The notes beneath the pieces are model-generated. The model had not been told where the DNA came from and did not search any database. It saw only the letters and a list, made by a program, of their open reading frames with translations. A stretch of 30,271 nucleotides of DNA. Origin: Hallerella sp963660435. GTDB taxonomy: Bacteria > Fibrobacterota > Fibrobacteria > Fibrobacterales > Fibrobacteraceae. Positions 1 to 8,162 of the stretch are shown here, one piece after another. How positions within the stretch are numbered: position 1 is the first letter of the stretch; the number at the start of each line of letters is the position of its first letter. Position numbers and translations under genes: made by a program. The stretch is from assembly GCA_963660435.1 (NCBI GenBank), contig CAVKYI010000023.1:1-30271 (forward strand), in the 5' to 3' direction.

Positions 1-84
1 AGAGTGGAGTGAGAAAAGTTGAGAAAGAAGATCGCTTCGCTTTTCTAAGCTCTAAGATCTCCTAACTAAGCTCTGAACATCGGG

Positions 85-160
85 CTGGATTCTACCTGCC
101 TGCAGCAGGCGGGCCTGCCCGCGGCAGGCGGGTCACTCCCTTCGGTCGTTCCAGAATGAC
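85..160. repeat. Palindromic intergenic repeat with two tandem 19-bp units
   Basis: Two adjacent 19-bp units (95-113 and 114-132) differ at only two positions. Each is itself largely palindromic (CCTGCC...GGCAGG type). They are framed by ATTCT at 89-93 and AGAAT at 153-157, and followed by a TCACTCCCTTCGG...CCAGAATGAC segment. The layout resembles a short interspersed palindromic element of the REP/MITE kind. From memory, similar ...CCAGAATGAC-ended intergenic repeats recur in Fibrobacter genomes, but copy number cannot be judged from one window. Just upstream, CTAAGCTCT occurs twice (45-53 and 66-74). No gene is visible in 1-250. Confidence 0.55.
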
Positions 161-191
161 GATAAACCCAAGCCTCCAAAAAATCAACGTG

Positions 192-220
192 TTGAAAATT
201 TCCGCATATTTTTTTATCTT
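192..220 (+). promoter_or_regulatory. Putative sigma-70 type promoter of the lipoprotein gene
   Basis: TTGAAA (192-197), a 17-base spacer and TATCTT (215-220) lie about 30 bases before the start codon at 251. A GAGG-type ribosome binding site is at about 236-240. This is a sequence match only. Confidence 0.45.
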
Positions 221-250
221 TGGTCATTATTTTGAAGAGGTATCGTTTCT

Positions 251-1093
251 ATGAAAAAAGTTTTGCTCCCTCTCGCTTCCGTGGCGATGATGCTTTCCTT
301 GGCAGGTTGTGACAAGTCCGGTACGGTTTCCGGCCAGGTTCTCGATGCCTTTACCGGCAAGCCTGTCGAAATGCCGACTGTCTGGATGGATTCGACGATT
401 TACGGTACGCAGTCCTCCAAATACGCGTTCAAGTCCGAACTCGCGCAGGGCAAGTTCAAGTTCGAAGGAGTCCCCGTCGGAACCTATCTTATCAAGGCGC
501 GTCGCAACAAGTACATTTTGGGTCAGCAGACGTTTACCACGACAAACGAATCGCCGAATGCGGAAATCACCCTTTACGAATACAGCGACACGGTTTCTCC
601 GGGCATGTATATTCCGGGTGCGGACAGCGTGACGAAAATCACGAACAGCTGGGCCATCTTCTCGACGACTTGCAAGGAATCGGTCGCCGGGCTTCGCCTG
701 AGCTTTGAACAGGACCTGAAGGCTTCCGCTCCGAACCAGAAAAAGGAAAAGAAGTCCAAGAAGGACATCAAGATAAACAAGTTGCCCGATCCGAAGGTCG
801 TCGATGCGGCTATCGATGTCCTTTACTGCAACCCGGGCTCCGTGACGACCGCCATCGAGGCCGCCGCCTATCCGGCTTTGACAGGAGCCGTTTCCGCCCA
901 TGCCGACTGCCAGGGCTTTGACGGTGACAAGAACGGCGTCTTCCCGGACGTTTCGAAGAAGACCGAACTCGCCGTGGCTTACAAGGCGGAAGGGCTCTTC
1001 TCCATCAAGGGAACGCTTCCGAAGGGAAAACAGCTTATCGTTCTTTCGAAGGACGGCAAGACTATCCAGTCCTACTATGTCGAAGTGAAGTAG
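251..1093 (+). CDS. Lipoprotein with carboxypeptidase-regulatory-like beta domain
   Basis: The 280-aa protein starts with a classic lipoprotein signal: MKK, a hydrophobic core and the lipobox LAGC with Cys20 as the likely lipidated residue. Residues of about 25-110 (GTVSGQVLDAFTGKPV, then FEGVPVGTYLIKARRNKY) read as a carboxypeptidase-regulatory-like or SpaA-like beta-sandwich, a fold often found in surface or periplasmic proteins. A lysine-rich stretch (about 163-176) links this to a C-terminal part I do not recognise, which contains three more cysteines that could form disulfides. The start has an upstream GAGG ribosome binding site. A terminator-like hairpin follows, so it is probably monocistronic. 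Envelope location is inferred from the signal; the specific role is unknown. Confidence 0.85.
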   Translation: MKKVLLPLASVAMMLSLAGCDKSGTVSGQVLDAFTGKPVEMPTVWMDSTIYGTQSSKYAFKSELAQGKFKFEGVPVGTYLIKARRNKYILGQQTFTTTNESPNAEITLYEYSDTVSPGMYIPGADSVTKITNSWAIFSTTCKESVAGLRLSFEQDLKASAPNQKKEKKSKKDIKINKLPDPKVVDAAIDVLYCNPGSVTTAIEAAAYPALTGAVSAHADCQGFDGDKNGVFPDVSKKTELAVAYKAEGLFSIKGTLPKGKQLIVLSKDGKTIQSYYVEVK

Positions 1094-1117
1094 TTTCCGT
1101 TCCGGAACGAAAACTTG

Positions 1118-1148
1118 AAAACCTGCGGGCGTCGCTTGCGGGTTTTTT
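1118..1148 (+). terminator. Rho-independent terminator after the lipoprotein gene
   Basis: The stem AAAACCTGC (1118-1126) pairs with GCGGGTTTT (1138-1146, one G-T pair) and runs into a T tract (1143-1148). A second inverted repeat of 11 + 11 bp with one mismatch (1093-1114) starts on the last base of the stop codon, just before it. Confidence 0.7.
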
Positions 1149-1171
1149 ATCTTTGAGCCTTGGAGGTTTCC

Positions 1172-3670
1172 ATGAAAAAGCAAGATAAAGTTCCCTTGTC
1201 CATCTCCCGCAAGGAAGGCTGGTGCATCTTCTTGACGTTGCTCGTTCTTGGCGGCGCGTTCTTCCTGTTCGACAACCTGTCCGTCGCCTCCGCGCGTTCC
1301 TGGGACATCCGCTTTGGATACTATGCCGTTCTCTCGACATTTCTTGTTCTCTTGGCCGGGCTTGCCGTCAATTTCAGGGAAATCGTCCTGCGGGTTCGGG
1401 AACATCTCCCGTCGGGAAAGAGCCTTGTGCTTCTTGCGTGTCTGCTCGGCTTCTTTTCGATATTCTCGTTCCATCATATCGAAAATTCGCATCGGGTACT
1501 TTCCGACGAGACCAGCTGGGAATCGATGGGGCTTCAGATGTATTTCGAAAAGTCGGGCGGTATCTGCAACGAAGGCCTCTGGGCGGACGGAAAGCTGGAC
1601 TGCAAGGTCGAGGTGAACAATTTCAAGGGAAAGACGCTGGGCCTTGTCCATTCCCTGGCGTATCGCCTGGGAGAACCGAACCGCGATACGGCTCTCCGGG
1701 TGAATTTTCCCTTTTACCTGGCAAGTCTCGTCGCGTTTTTCCTCGCGCTCTCCATCTGGTTCAAAAGCGATCTCGCGGCTCTTGCCGCGACCGCGTTTCT
1801 CGGCGGAATGCCGATATATCTAATGCAGGCGAGGTCCGCTTCGACGGAAGTCCTGTACATCGCCATCTTTTCCTTCCTCGTCGCCTGGTATGCGCTGGTG
1901 CCTCCGAAAGAGGTAAAGTGGAAGCATTTTCTTTTGACCGTTCCGCTGCTCGGGCTTTTTTCGGGGACGCGACAGGAAACCGTCTTTGCCTTTATCCCGT
2001 TTGCTCTGTATTACTTCCGCTATTTCCGCGGCGAGTTCTATCGGCTTCCGCTGTTCGTTCTTTCGGTCATCGCGGTGAGCTGGCCTGCGGTAAATACGAT
2101 GGCGGCGTATCGCGGTTACGATTTCCAGGGAGGGAACCATGCCGCGCATTCCCTCGGAAATTTCGTCTTTAACTTTCGGACGGACCTTCTCGCGATGCTC
2201 AACCTGGGGAAGGACGCTTCGCACGGGGGAATTCTCGAAAATCCCTTTTACACGACGTTTACCGTTCTTCTTCTGCTTTCGACGGTCTGGCTTCTGTATC
2301 GGATGATTTTCGGGAAGCGTTACCGGCGAGGCTTCGTCCTGGGATTTTTCTTCTGCTTCCAGATTTTCGTCATCCTGTTGAACGTTTCGGGGACGTTCGA
2401 AATCGACATCAACCAGCGATATGTCCTCGTCGCGCTTCCCCTGTTTGCGCTTATCATGGCCTTGGGACTGAAGGATTTTCTGGAAACTTACCTTCGCGAT
2501 GCCAAGCGGGCTTCGGCGCTTACCGCGATCGTCGCCATCCTGCTCTCTGTCGGGCTTGCCTTCTGGCACGCTTCGAGCTTCGACGCGAACATGCTCTACT
2601 ACCGGAACAAGCTTCTGGGAGAAGAAAGCTACCTGAACGCAAGGCTCAGGGATTTTCCCGAAAATTCCATTTTCATCTACGCGCGGCCCTGGCAGATGCT
2701 CGCATCGGGCCATTCGAGCTTCAGCGAACGGACGTTCATGAACTGGACGACCGACGACTTTGCGAAATACCAGAACCTGAGCGGTGGACACATTTACCTT
2801 GTCCGTGGGCAGGACGGCTATGGAAAGGTGAACCGGGAATCTCGCGTGGTCGGGTTCAAGACGACGGACCAGGTCAATTCGATCCTTGACGGGTATCGCG
2901 TGGAAAAGATTTTGGCCGAGAACCGCCTCTTCGGGTATCCGCTGACGATTCACCGCATCGCTTCGAAGCATGGACTTTCTCTCTACGCGCAGGGAATTTC
3001 TGTCGGCGAACTTTCGAACGGGCGTTTTGTCGTGACGAAGAATTTTGGCGAGACCGTCGCGTATGACCTTTTCCGAGGCGATTCCCTGACCTTGCACGGG
3101 GTCATCGAAAGCGCGACGGATTCCGTCCCTGTCCAGGAAAGTTCGGAGGGGCTTTTCCGGTACCGCTTCGATTTCTATGTGCCGGAAGATACGGTACGCA
3201 TCTTGCGCGATGTGTTTGTCGCCGGAGAATCGGTTCGGCTTGTGTCGGCATTGCCTTTCGCGAGCGCTTCGCAGGACTGGGGAAACCCGGAACGGGACGA
3301 AAGCGTGGAACATCACACGCTGCGCCTCGGCGGCGAGCCTTACCGCTTCGGAATCGGTTCCCATGCGAATTCTTCGATTGTCGTCGATCTTTGCGCCGAC
3401 GGAAAGTGCGCATCCGGCAAGCTGGAAGGAAACTTCCATGCGGTTGTCGGACTGGACGACGAGAGCGCTTGCGGCGACGGCGCCTCGTTTTCCCTCTTGG
3501 CGGACGGCAAGGAACTCTGGCGTTCGAAACGTCTGTATTCCGGCGATACGTCGCAAGTCCTCCTCCGAATTCCTCCTTCGCGAACGCTTGACCTTCGCGT
3601 GGAAAAAGGCGAAAACATGGACTGTGACCACGGGGACTGGGCTAACGCCTGGATTTCGGACGTCAAATGA
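1172..3670 (+). CDS. GT-C membrane glycosyltransferase (PMT/ArnT-like) with NPCBM domain
   Basis: The protein is 832 aa. The start is ATG 1172, with GGAGG at 1162-1166; an in-frame TTG at 1160 overlaps that ribosome binding site and is rejected. About 13 hydrophobic segments fill residues 15-470. The first large loop carries an acidic DET motif (SHRVLSDETSWE), as in GT-C enzymes such as PMT/ArnT that take sugar from a polyprenyl-phosphate donor and act on the periplasmic side. Residues of about 690-832 match the NPCBM carbohydrate-binding module: YRFGIGSHANSSIVVDL, VVGLDDES, SFSLLADGKELWRS and DCDHGDWANAW. It overlaps the next gene by 4 bp (ATGA). A role in envelope glycan or glycolipid modification is inferred; donor and acceptor are unknown. 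Confidence 0.85.
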   Translation: MKKQDKVPLSISRKEGWCIFLTLLVLGGAFFLFDNLSVASARSWDIRFGYYAVLSTFLVLLAGLAVNFREIVLRVREHLPSGKSLVLLACLLGFFSIFSFHHIENSHRVLSDETSWESMGLQMYFEKSGGICNEGLWADGKLDCKVEVNNFKGKTLGLVHSLAYRLGEPNRDTALRVNFPFYLASLVAFFLALSIWFKSDLAALAATAFLGGMPIYLMQARSASTEVLYIAIFSFLVAWYALVPPKEVKWKHFLLTVPLLGLFSGTRQETVFAFIPFALYYFRYFRGEFYRLPLFVLSVIAVSWPAVNTMAAYRGYDFQGGNHAAHSLGNFVFNFRTDLLAMLNLGKDASHGGILENPFYTTFTVLLLLSTVWLLYRMIFGKRYRRGFVLGFFFCFQIFVILLNVSGTFEIDINQRYVLVALPLFALIMALGLKDFLETYLRDAKRASALTAIVAILLSVGLAFWHASSFDANMLYYRNKLLGEESYLNARLRDFPENSIFIYARPWQMLASGHSSFSERTFMNWTTDDFAKYQNLSGGHIYLVRGQDGYGKVNRESRVVGFKTTDQVNSILDGYRVEKILAENRLFGYPLTIHRIASKHGLSLYAQGISVGELSNGRFVVTKNFGETVAYDLFRGDSLTLHGVIESATDSVPVQESSEGLFRYRFDFYVPEDTVRILRDVFVAGESVRLVSALPFASASQDWGNPERDESVEHHTLRLGGEPYRFGIGSHANSSIVVDLCADGKCASGKLEGNFHAVVGLDDESACGDGASFSLLADGKELWRSKRLYSGDTSQVLLRIPPSRTLDLRVEKGENMDCDHGDWANAWISDVK

Positions 3671-4692
3671 AGATACTGGTCGCTCCGCTTGACTGGGGAC
3701 TGGGGCACGCGACGCGGACTATCCCGATTGTCCGAGAGTTCCTTTCGCAAGGGCATTCGGTTGATTTGGCGGTCTCGGGGAAGATGTCCGCTCTCTACCG
3801 GGGAGAATTTCCCGATTTGGCGCAAATCGAAATTCCGGGCTATGGGATTCGCTATCCGCAGCGCGGCTTCGAAATGCCCTTTTGGCTGTTCGCGAATTAT
3901 CGGCGCATCTTGAAGGTGAACCGGCGCGAACACGAAATCGCGGAAAGCCTCGCCAGGGAACGCGGATACGACATGATCTTTTCGGACAATCGCTTTGGCT
4001 TCCATGCGACGGGAGCGAAGAATATCTACATGACGCACCAGCTGCGCATCGCCTTTCCGGGACCTTTTTCTGTCTTCGAAAGCCTGGGTGTCGCGTGGCA
4101 CAGGCGAAGGATGCAAAAGTTCGACGAAATCTGGGTTCCCGACTATGCGGAATTTCCCGGTCTTGCGGGGAAGCTTTCCCATGTCCGCTACTCGGGTCGC
4201 TTTGCGGAAAAAGTGAAATTCATCGGACCGCAATCGCGTTTTGCAAAGGAACGCTCGAGTCTAGCCGCGGAACGTCCGGAAAGAGGATTCGATCTCCTGG
4301 CAATCCTTTCGGGGCCCGAACCGATGCGGACTTCGTTCGAAAATCTCGTGCTGCAAGCCTTTGCGAAAATCCCCGGGAATCATGCGGTTGTCCGCGGGCT
4401 TCCGGGAAACGGCGAACTTCCGGTGGCGCCGCCGAACGTAACGCTCTATAACCACCTGGAAACGGAAGCGTTTGCGAAAACAGTGAAAAGCGCGAAAACG
4501 ATCGTTTCGAGACCGGGATACAGCACCGTGATGGATTTGGAATGCCTCGGCGCGAAATGTATATTTGTTCCGACGCCCGGACAGACGGAACAGGTTTATC
4601 TAGGCGAGTCCCTGCAAAAAAACGGCGTGGCGAAACTGCTTTTGCAAAAAGACCTCTCCGCCAGGAAACTATGGGAGACCATCGAAAAATGA
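3667..4692 (+). CDS. MurG-like GT-B glycosyltransferase
   Basis: The 341-aa protein starts with MKILVAPLDWGLGHATR, a glycine-rich GxGH acceptor-side loop typical of GT-B enzymes. It has the nucleotide-sugar-binding signature of the GT1/GT28 group near residues 281-310: SRPGYSTVMDLECLGA followed by VPTPGQTEQ. It is therefore predicted to transfer a sugar from a nucleotide donor to a lipid or glycan acceptor at the cytoplasmic face. The start codon overlaps the stop of the GT-C gene in ATGA, and its own stop overlaps the next start in the same way, so the three genes are likely one translationally coupled operon. The sugar and acceptor cannot be deduced. It is not MurG itself by context, as no mur genes are nearby. 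Confidence 0.82.
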   Translation: MKILVAPLDWGLGHATRTIPIVREFLSQGHSVDLAVSGKMSALYRGEFPDLAQIEIPGYGIRYPQRGFEMPFWLFANYRRILKVNRREHEIAESLARERGYDMIFSDNRFGFHATGAKNIYMTHQLRIAFPGPFSVFESLGVAWHRRRMQKFDEIWVPDYAEFPGLAGKLSHVRYSGRFAEKVKFIGPQSRFAKERSSLAAERPERGFDLLAILSGPEPMRTSFENLVLQAFAKIPGNHAVVRGLPGNGELPVAPPNVTLYNHLETEAFAKTVKSAKTIVSRPGYSTVMDLECLGAKCIFVPTPGQTEQVYLGESLQKNGVAKLLLQKDLSARKLWETIEK

Positions 4693-5384
4693 AACCGTTT
4701 ACCATCGCATTTCCCTTGCCCGTTTCGAAGGAGGACGCTCCGAAATTTCTCCTGGAAAATCTGAATCTTGACATCGGCAAGAAGCAGGTGATGTTTCCCG
4801 GATCCTCTGTTTTTTTCGAACCGATTCTGCAGGGGGCGGCCGCAGGGCTCGAAACTGTCTTTGCGGAACATCTTGCGCTTTCCGCGGAAGAGTCTTCGGC
4901 GATTGCCTCCCACGGGTCGCTTTTCTTCTTGAGGTTCTTGGTCAAGACGGGTGCGGATATGGAATCGTTCCTGGACGTGGCGAAAAGAATCCTGGACGCG
5001 GGCGCCTTGGGCGTCTATGTCGAAAACTCGGGATGCGCCTGGAGTCGAAAAACTTTTGAAAACCTGATCTCCGGGGATGTTCCGCTCGAAGCGTTCATCA
5101 ACCTTGTCGAAACTTCCGACTCGATATTCACCCTGGGAATGGAACCGTTCGGCGCTCCGGATATTTGCATCGCGAAAAAAAACGACAGGCTGGATCTGCG
5201 CGCGGTCCTTGTTTCCGCCGCGGATTCCATCGTCTCGGACGGACAGGATTTTTCCTCGGGCGCAAAGTGGAAAGACGAAGTTGGCAACGAATTCGAATTC
5301 CGAAACGAATCCAAACCGCCGTTCGCCAAGAACTCTCCCGAATGGAACGCCCAGGGCTACGCAAGGCTCGTCTCGAGGAGATAA
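4689..5384 (+). CDS. Uncharacterised 231-aa protein coupled to two glycosyltransferases
   Basis: ATG 4689 overlaps the preceding stop by 4 bp, giving a 231-aa protein; an open frame further upstream only shadows the previous gene. There is no signal peptide or membrane segment, so it is probably cytoplasmic. A conspicuous segment, FTLGMEPFGAPDICIAKKN (about residues 165-183), followed by LRAVLVSAADSIVSDGQDF, loosely recalls DUF4261-type proteins, but I am not sure of that. Its place at the end of the glycosyltransferase operon suggests a related job, with no direct evidence. It is the last host-like gene before the restriction-modification operon. Confidence 0.75.
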   Translation: MKPFTIAFPLPVSKEDAPKFLLENLNLDIGKKQVMFPGSSVFFEPILQGAAAGLETVFAEHLALSAEESSAIASHGSLFFLRFLVKTGADMESFLDVAKRILDAGALGVYVENSGCAWSRKTFENLISGDVPLEAFINLVETSDSIFTLGMEPFGAPDICIAKKNDRLDLRAVLVSAADSIVSDGQDFSSGAKWKDEVGNEFEFRNESKPPFAKNSPEWNAQGYARLVSRR

Positions 5385-5434
5385 TCGGGCGTTTCGTGCA
5401 GGGGCAGGATTCGAAAAAGCAAGGAGTGAGCGTG

Positions 5435-7036
5435 ATGGCAAAACAGACCGAAGATACAATTAATCTTGACGCAATCCTCTTTAAATGCAGAGACATCTTA
5501 CGTGCAGCACGTAATTCCGGCTCTTTCTTTGAAAAGCGCGACATGATGCTGACGCTGGTATTTCTGCGCTTCATCGGAGAAAAATATGAGGATGGCATTG
5601 CAAAGCTTCGTCAAACTCTGATTGAACAAGACCTTGACCCGGACGATGAAAATATCCGCGCGGCCTTCTTTGATGACGCTACCTTTACGGACGGCACTTA
5701 TAATCTGCCGCCGGAGGCGAGATGGTCTGCCATTATCAATACGCCTGCGCCGAAACTAAATGTGGCGCTGGACAATGCGCTGCACAGCATTGCAGCAGGC
5801 TCCAAGCAACTGAAGGGATGTTTTGTGGAAGGTACCTTCACCACAAGAAACCTTGCTCCGAATGATATCAAAAAGCTGATTGATGAGGTCAATAAAATCA
5901 GCCATAAGCAGTTTGGCGAGGAAAAAGACCTAATCGGCCGTGTGTATGAGTATTTCCTGAAGGAATTTGCTGTCAACGCTACCAAGGAAGAAGGCGAATT
6001 CTATACGCCTCATGATGCTGTACAGCTTATTGCTACAATGATTGAGCCATATGACGGAACACTGTATGACCCTTGTTGTGGTTCGGGCGGTATGTTTATT
6101 CAGAGTGCGGCACTTGTAAAGTCAAAACAGGGCGATATCAACCGCATCAATGTATACGGGCAGGAAAAAGAGCCTGCAACTTATCGCCTTGCAAAGATGA
6201 ACCTCGCGCTCCGCGGCATCAGCCATAACCTTGGCGAAACGAGCGACTCAAGCTTCTTGAATGACCTTCATAAGGGGCTGTGCTTCGATTACATCATGGC
6301 AAATCCGCCTTTTAATTTAAAGGGATGGTATGACAGCACCTTGGAGCATGACCCGCGTTGGGCAGATTACCGGACGCCGCCGGAAAGCAATGCCAACTAT
6401 GCGTGGATTCTGCATATGCTCTCACATCTGAAAAAGCAGACAGGTGTTGCAGGCTTTCTGCTTGCCAACGGTGCTTTGAACGATGGCGATACAGTTGAAA
6501 TTCGCAAAAAGCTGATACAGAATGACAAGATAGAAGCGATTATCGTTCTGCCGAGAGAATTGTTCATCACCACGGACATCAGTGTTACGCTCTGGATTTT
6601 GAATCAGAATAAAAAGGGTGGTAAATATCACGGCAGAAACTTGCGTAATCGTGAGCACGAAATCCTCTTTATGGATTTGCGTACATGGACAGAAAATCCG
6701 GTAAAGGGTGAAAATAAGAAGAAAGTTTTGCTTAAAACAGACCAGATTGAAAGAGCAGCTGCCATTTACCATACATGGCAGAGTGAAGGAACGAACGGAA
6801 CACACTACGAAGAGCCGGAACTTTATCGCAGTGTTGGCACCCGCGAGATTGAAGAAAATAATTGGGCACTGACTCCAAGCAAATATATTGAATTCATCGA
6901 CCATGACCTTGAGATTGATTATGAGAAAGAAATGGCTCGTATTCAGGCTGAAATGAAAGAGGTCATGAAACAGGAAAAGCAATCCCAGCAGATGCTGGAA
7001 GACGCATTCAGGGGGATTGGCTATGGGATTGTGTAA
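5435..7036 (+). CDS. hsdM: Type I restriction-modification DNA methyltransferase subunit HsdM
   Basis: The 533-aa protein makes N6-methyladenine in the bipartite site chosen by HsdS, using S-adenosylmethionine, and also forms part of the HsdR2M2S2 complex. The N-terminal helical HsdM_N domain (DAILFKCRDILRAARNSGSFFEKRDMML) is followed by EGEFYTPHDAVQLIA, the SAM-binding motif I DPCCGSGGMF (from residue 212) and the catalytic NPPF (290-293). The C-terminus is a charged coiled-coil-like tail. The start is ATG 5435, with AAGGAG at 5421-5426; GTG at 5432 is in frame but less likely. It overlaps hsdS by 14 bp. It is more AT-rich than the flanking operons, consistent with horizontal transfer. Confidence 0.95.
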   Translation: MAKQTEDTINLDAILFKCRDILRAARNSGSFFEKRDMMLTLVFLRFIGEKYEDGIAKLRQTLIEQDLDPDDENIRAAFFDDATFTDGTYNLPPEARWSAIINTPAPKLNVALDNALHSIAAGSKQLKGCFVEGTFTTRNLAPNDIKKLIDEVNKISHKQFGEEKDLIGRVYEYFLKEFAVNATKEEGEFYTPHDAVQLIATMIEPYDGTLYDPCCGSGGMFIQSAALVKSKQGDINRINVYGQEKEPATYRLAKMNLALRGISHNLGETSDSSFLNDLHKGLCFDYIMANPPFNLKGWYDSTLEHDPRWADYRTPPESNANYAWILHMLSHLKKQTGVAGFLLANGALNDGDTVEIRKKLIQNDKIEAIIVLPRELFITTDISVTLWILNQNKKGGKYHGRNLRNREHEILFMDLRTWTENPVKGENKKKVLLKTDQIERAAAIYHTWQSEGTNGTHYEEPELYRSVGTREIEENNWALTPSKYIEFIDHDLEIDYEKEMARIQAEMKEVMKQEKQSQQMLEDAFRGIGYGIV

Positions 7037-8150
7037 ATACAGACTGGGAGACCTGATTGAACTGTGTGATGAACGAAATGATGATTTGAAGTACAACATC
7101 AGTGATGTAAAGGGAATTTCAATCCAAAAAATCTTTATAGAAACTAAAGCTGATATGAGTGGTGTCTCTTTGAAGCCATATAAGCTTGTTAAGCCTGACG
7201 ATTTTGCATATGTTACAGTGACTTCAAGAAATGGTGAAAAAATCACTCTTGCACATAATGATACGCCAAATGTTTATATTGTTTCTTCGTCATATGTTGT
7301 TTTTAAAGTAAAAGATACCAAAAAGCTTTTAACTGACTATCTCTTTATGTATTTTAACCGCCCTGAATTTGATAGATATTCACGTTTTAATTCTTGGGGT
7401 TCAGCAAGAGAAACCTTCGATTGGAGCGAAATGTGCGACATTGAAATCGCCCTCCCACCCCTCGACATCCAGCAGAAATATGTGGATGTTTACAATGCCA
7501 TGCTTGCCAATCAGCAAAGCTATGAGCGTGGGCTGGATGATTTGAAGCTGACGTGTGATGCGTATATTGAGGAACTTAGAAGACGAAATTCGTGTGTTGC
7601 GATAGGCAAATACCTTATTCCCTCTGACGAAAGAAATACTCTTAACCTCTCTGCTGATTCAGTAAGAGGACTATCTGTTTCCAAAGATATGATTGAAACA
7701 AAGGCTAATATGAATGGGGTAAGCGTAGCAAGTTACAAGGTTGTGCCACCAAGGTATATTGCATATGTTTCAGATACTTCTCGCAGAGGAGATAAAATGT
7801 CGCTTGGTTTTAACCGTACTGATGAAACATTCCTTGTTTCGTCAATCTCAACGGTATTTAAAACAGACACACAGTATCTGTTGCCGGAATTTTTGATGCT
7901 ATATGTTTGCAGAGATGAATTCGACCGCTATGCACGTTTTCATTCATGGGGAAGTGCCAGAGAAACATTTGATTGGGAAGAAATGTGTGATGTGAAGATT
8001 CCTGTTCCATCTATTGAGATTCAACAGGATATTGTCAATATTTATGAAGCATATTTGACCAGAAAAGAAATCAACGAAAAGCTCAAAACCCAAATCAAGG
8101 ACCTTTGCCCTATATTAATCAAAGGCTCTGTCGAAGAAGCCAAAAAGTGA
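7023..8150 (+). CDS. hsdS: Type I restriction-modification specificity subunit HsdS
   Basis: The 375-aa subunit selects the DNA target through two target-recognition domains separated by conserved helices. The two halves are strikingly alike. GISIQKIFIETKADMSGVS in the first half corresponds to GLSVSKDMIETKANMNGVS in the second. NSWGSARETFDWSEMCDIEI corresponds to HSWGSARETFDWEEMCDVKI, each followed by a P-x-x-x-IQQ helix start. The start is ATG 7023, behind an AGGGGGA ribosome binding site inside the end of hsdM; an in-frame TTG at 7017 is less likely. It is strongly AT-rich. Twelve bases separate it from fic. Confidence 0.93.
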   Translation: MGLCKYRLGDLIELCDERNDDLKYNISDVKGISIQKIFIETKADMSGVSLKPYKLVKPDDFAYVTVTSRNGEKITLAHNDTPNVYIVSSSYVVFKVKDTKKLLTDYLFMYFNRPEFDRYSRFNSWGSARETFDWSEMCDIEIALPPLDIQQKYVDVYNAMLANQQSYERGLDDLKLTCDAYIEELRRRNSCVAIGKYLIPSDERNTLNLSADSVRGLSVSKDMIETKANMNGVSVASYKVVPPRYIAYVSDTSRRGDKMSLGFNRTDETFLVSSISTVFKTDTQYLLPEFLMLYVCRDEFDRYARFHSWGSARETFDWEEMCDVKIPVPSIEIQQDIVNIYEAYLTRKEINEKLKTQIKDLCPILIKGSVEEAKK

Positions 8151-8162
8151 AAGGAGGCGTAG

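Noticed and set aside
1820..3631. 603-codon minus-strand open frame opposite the GT-C glycosyltransferase
   Set aside because: A shadow frame produced by codon bias; the plus-strand product has membrane segments and an NPCBM-like domain.
5165..5434. Open frame running into hsdM from upstream, suggesting a longer HsdM
   Set aside because: It overlaps the unknown coupled gene in another frame and has no HsdM-like residues; ATG 5435 has a good ribosome binding site.
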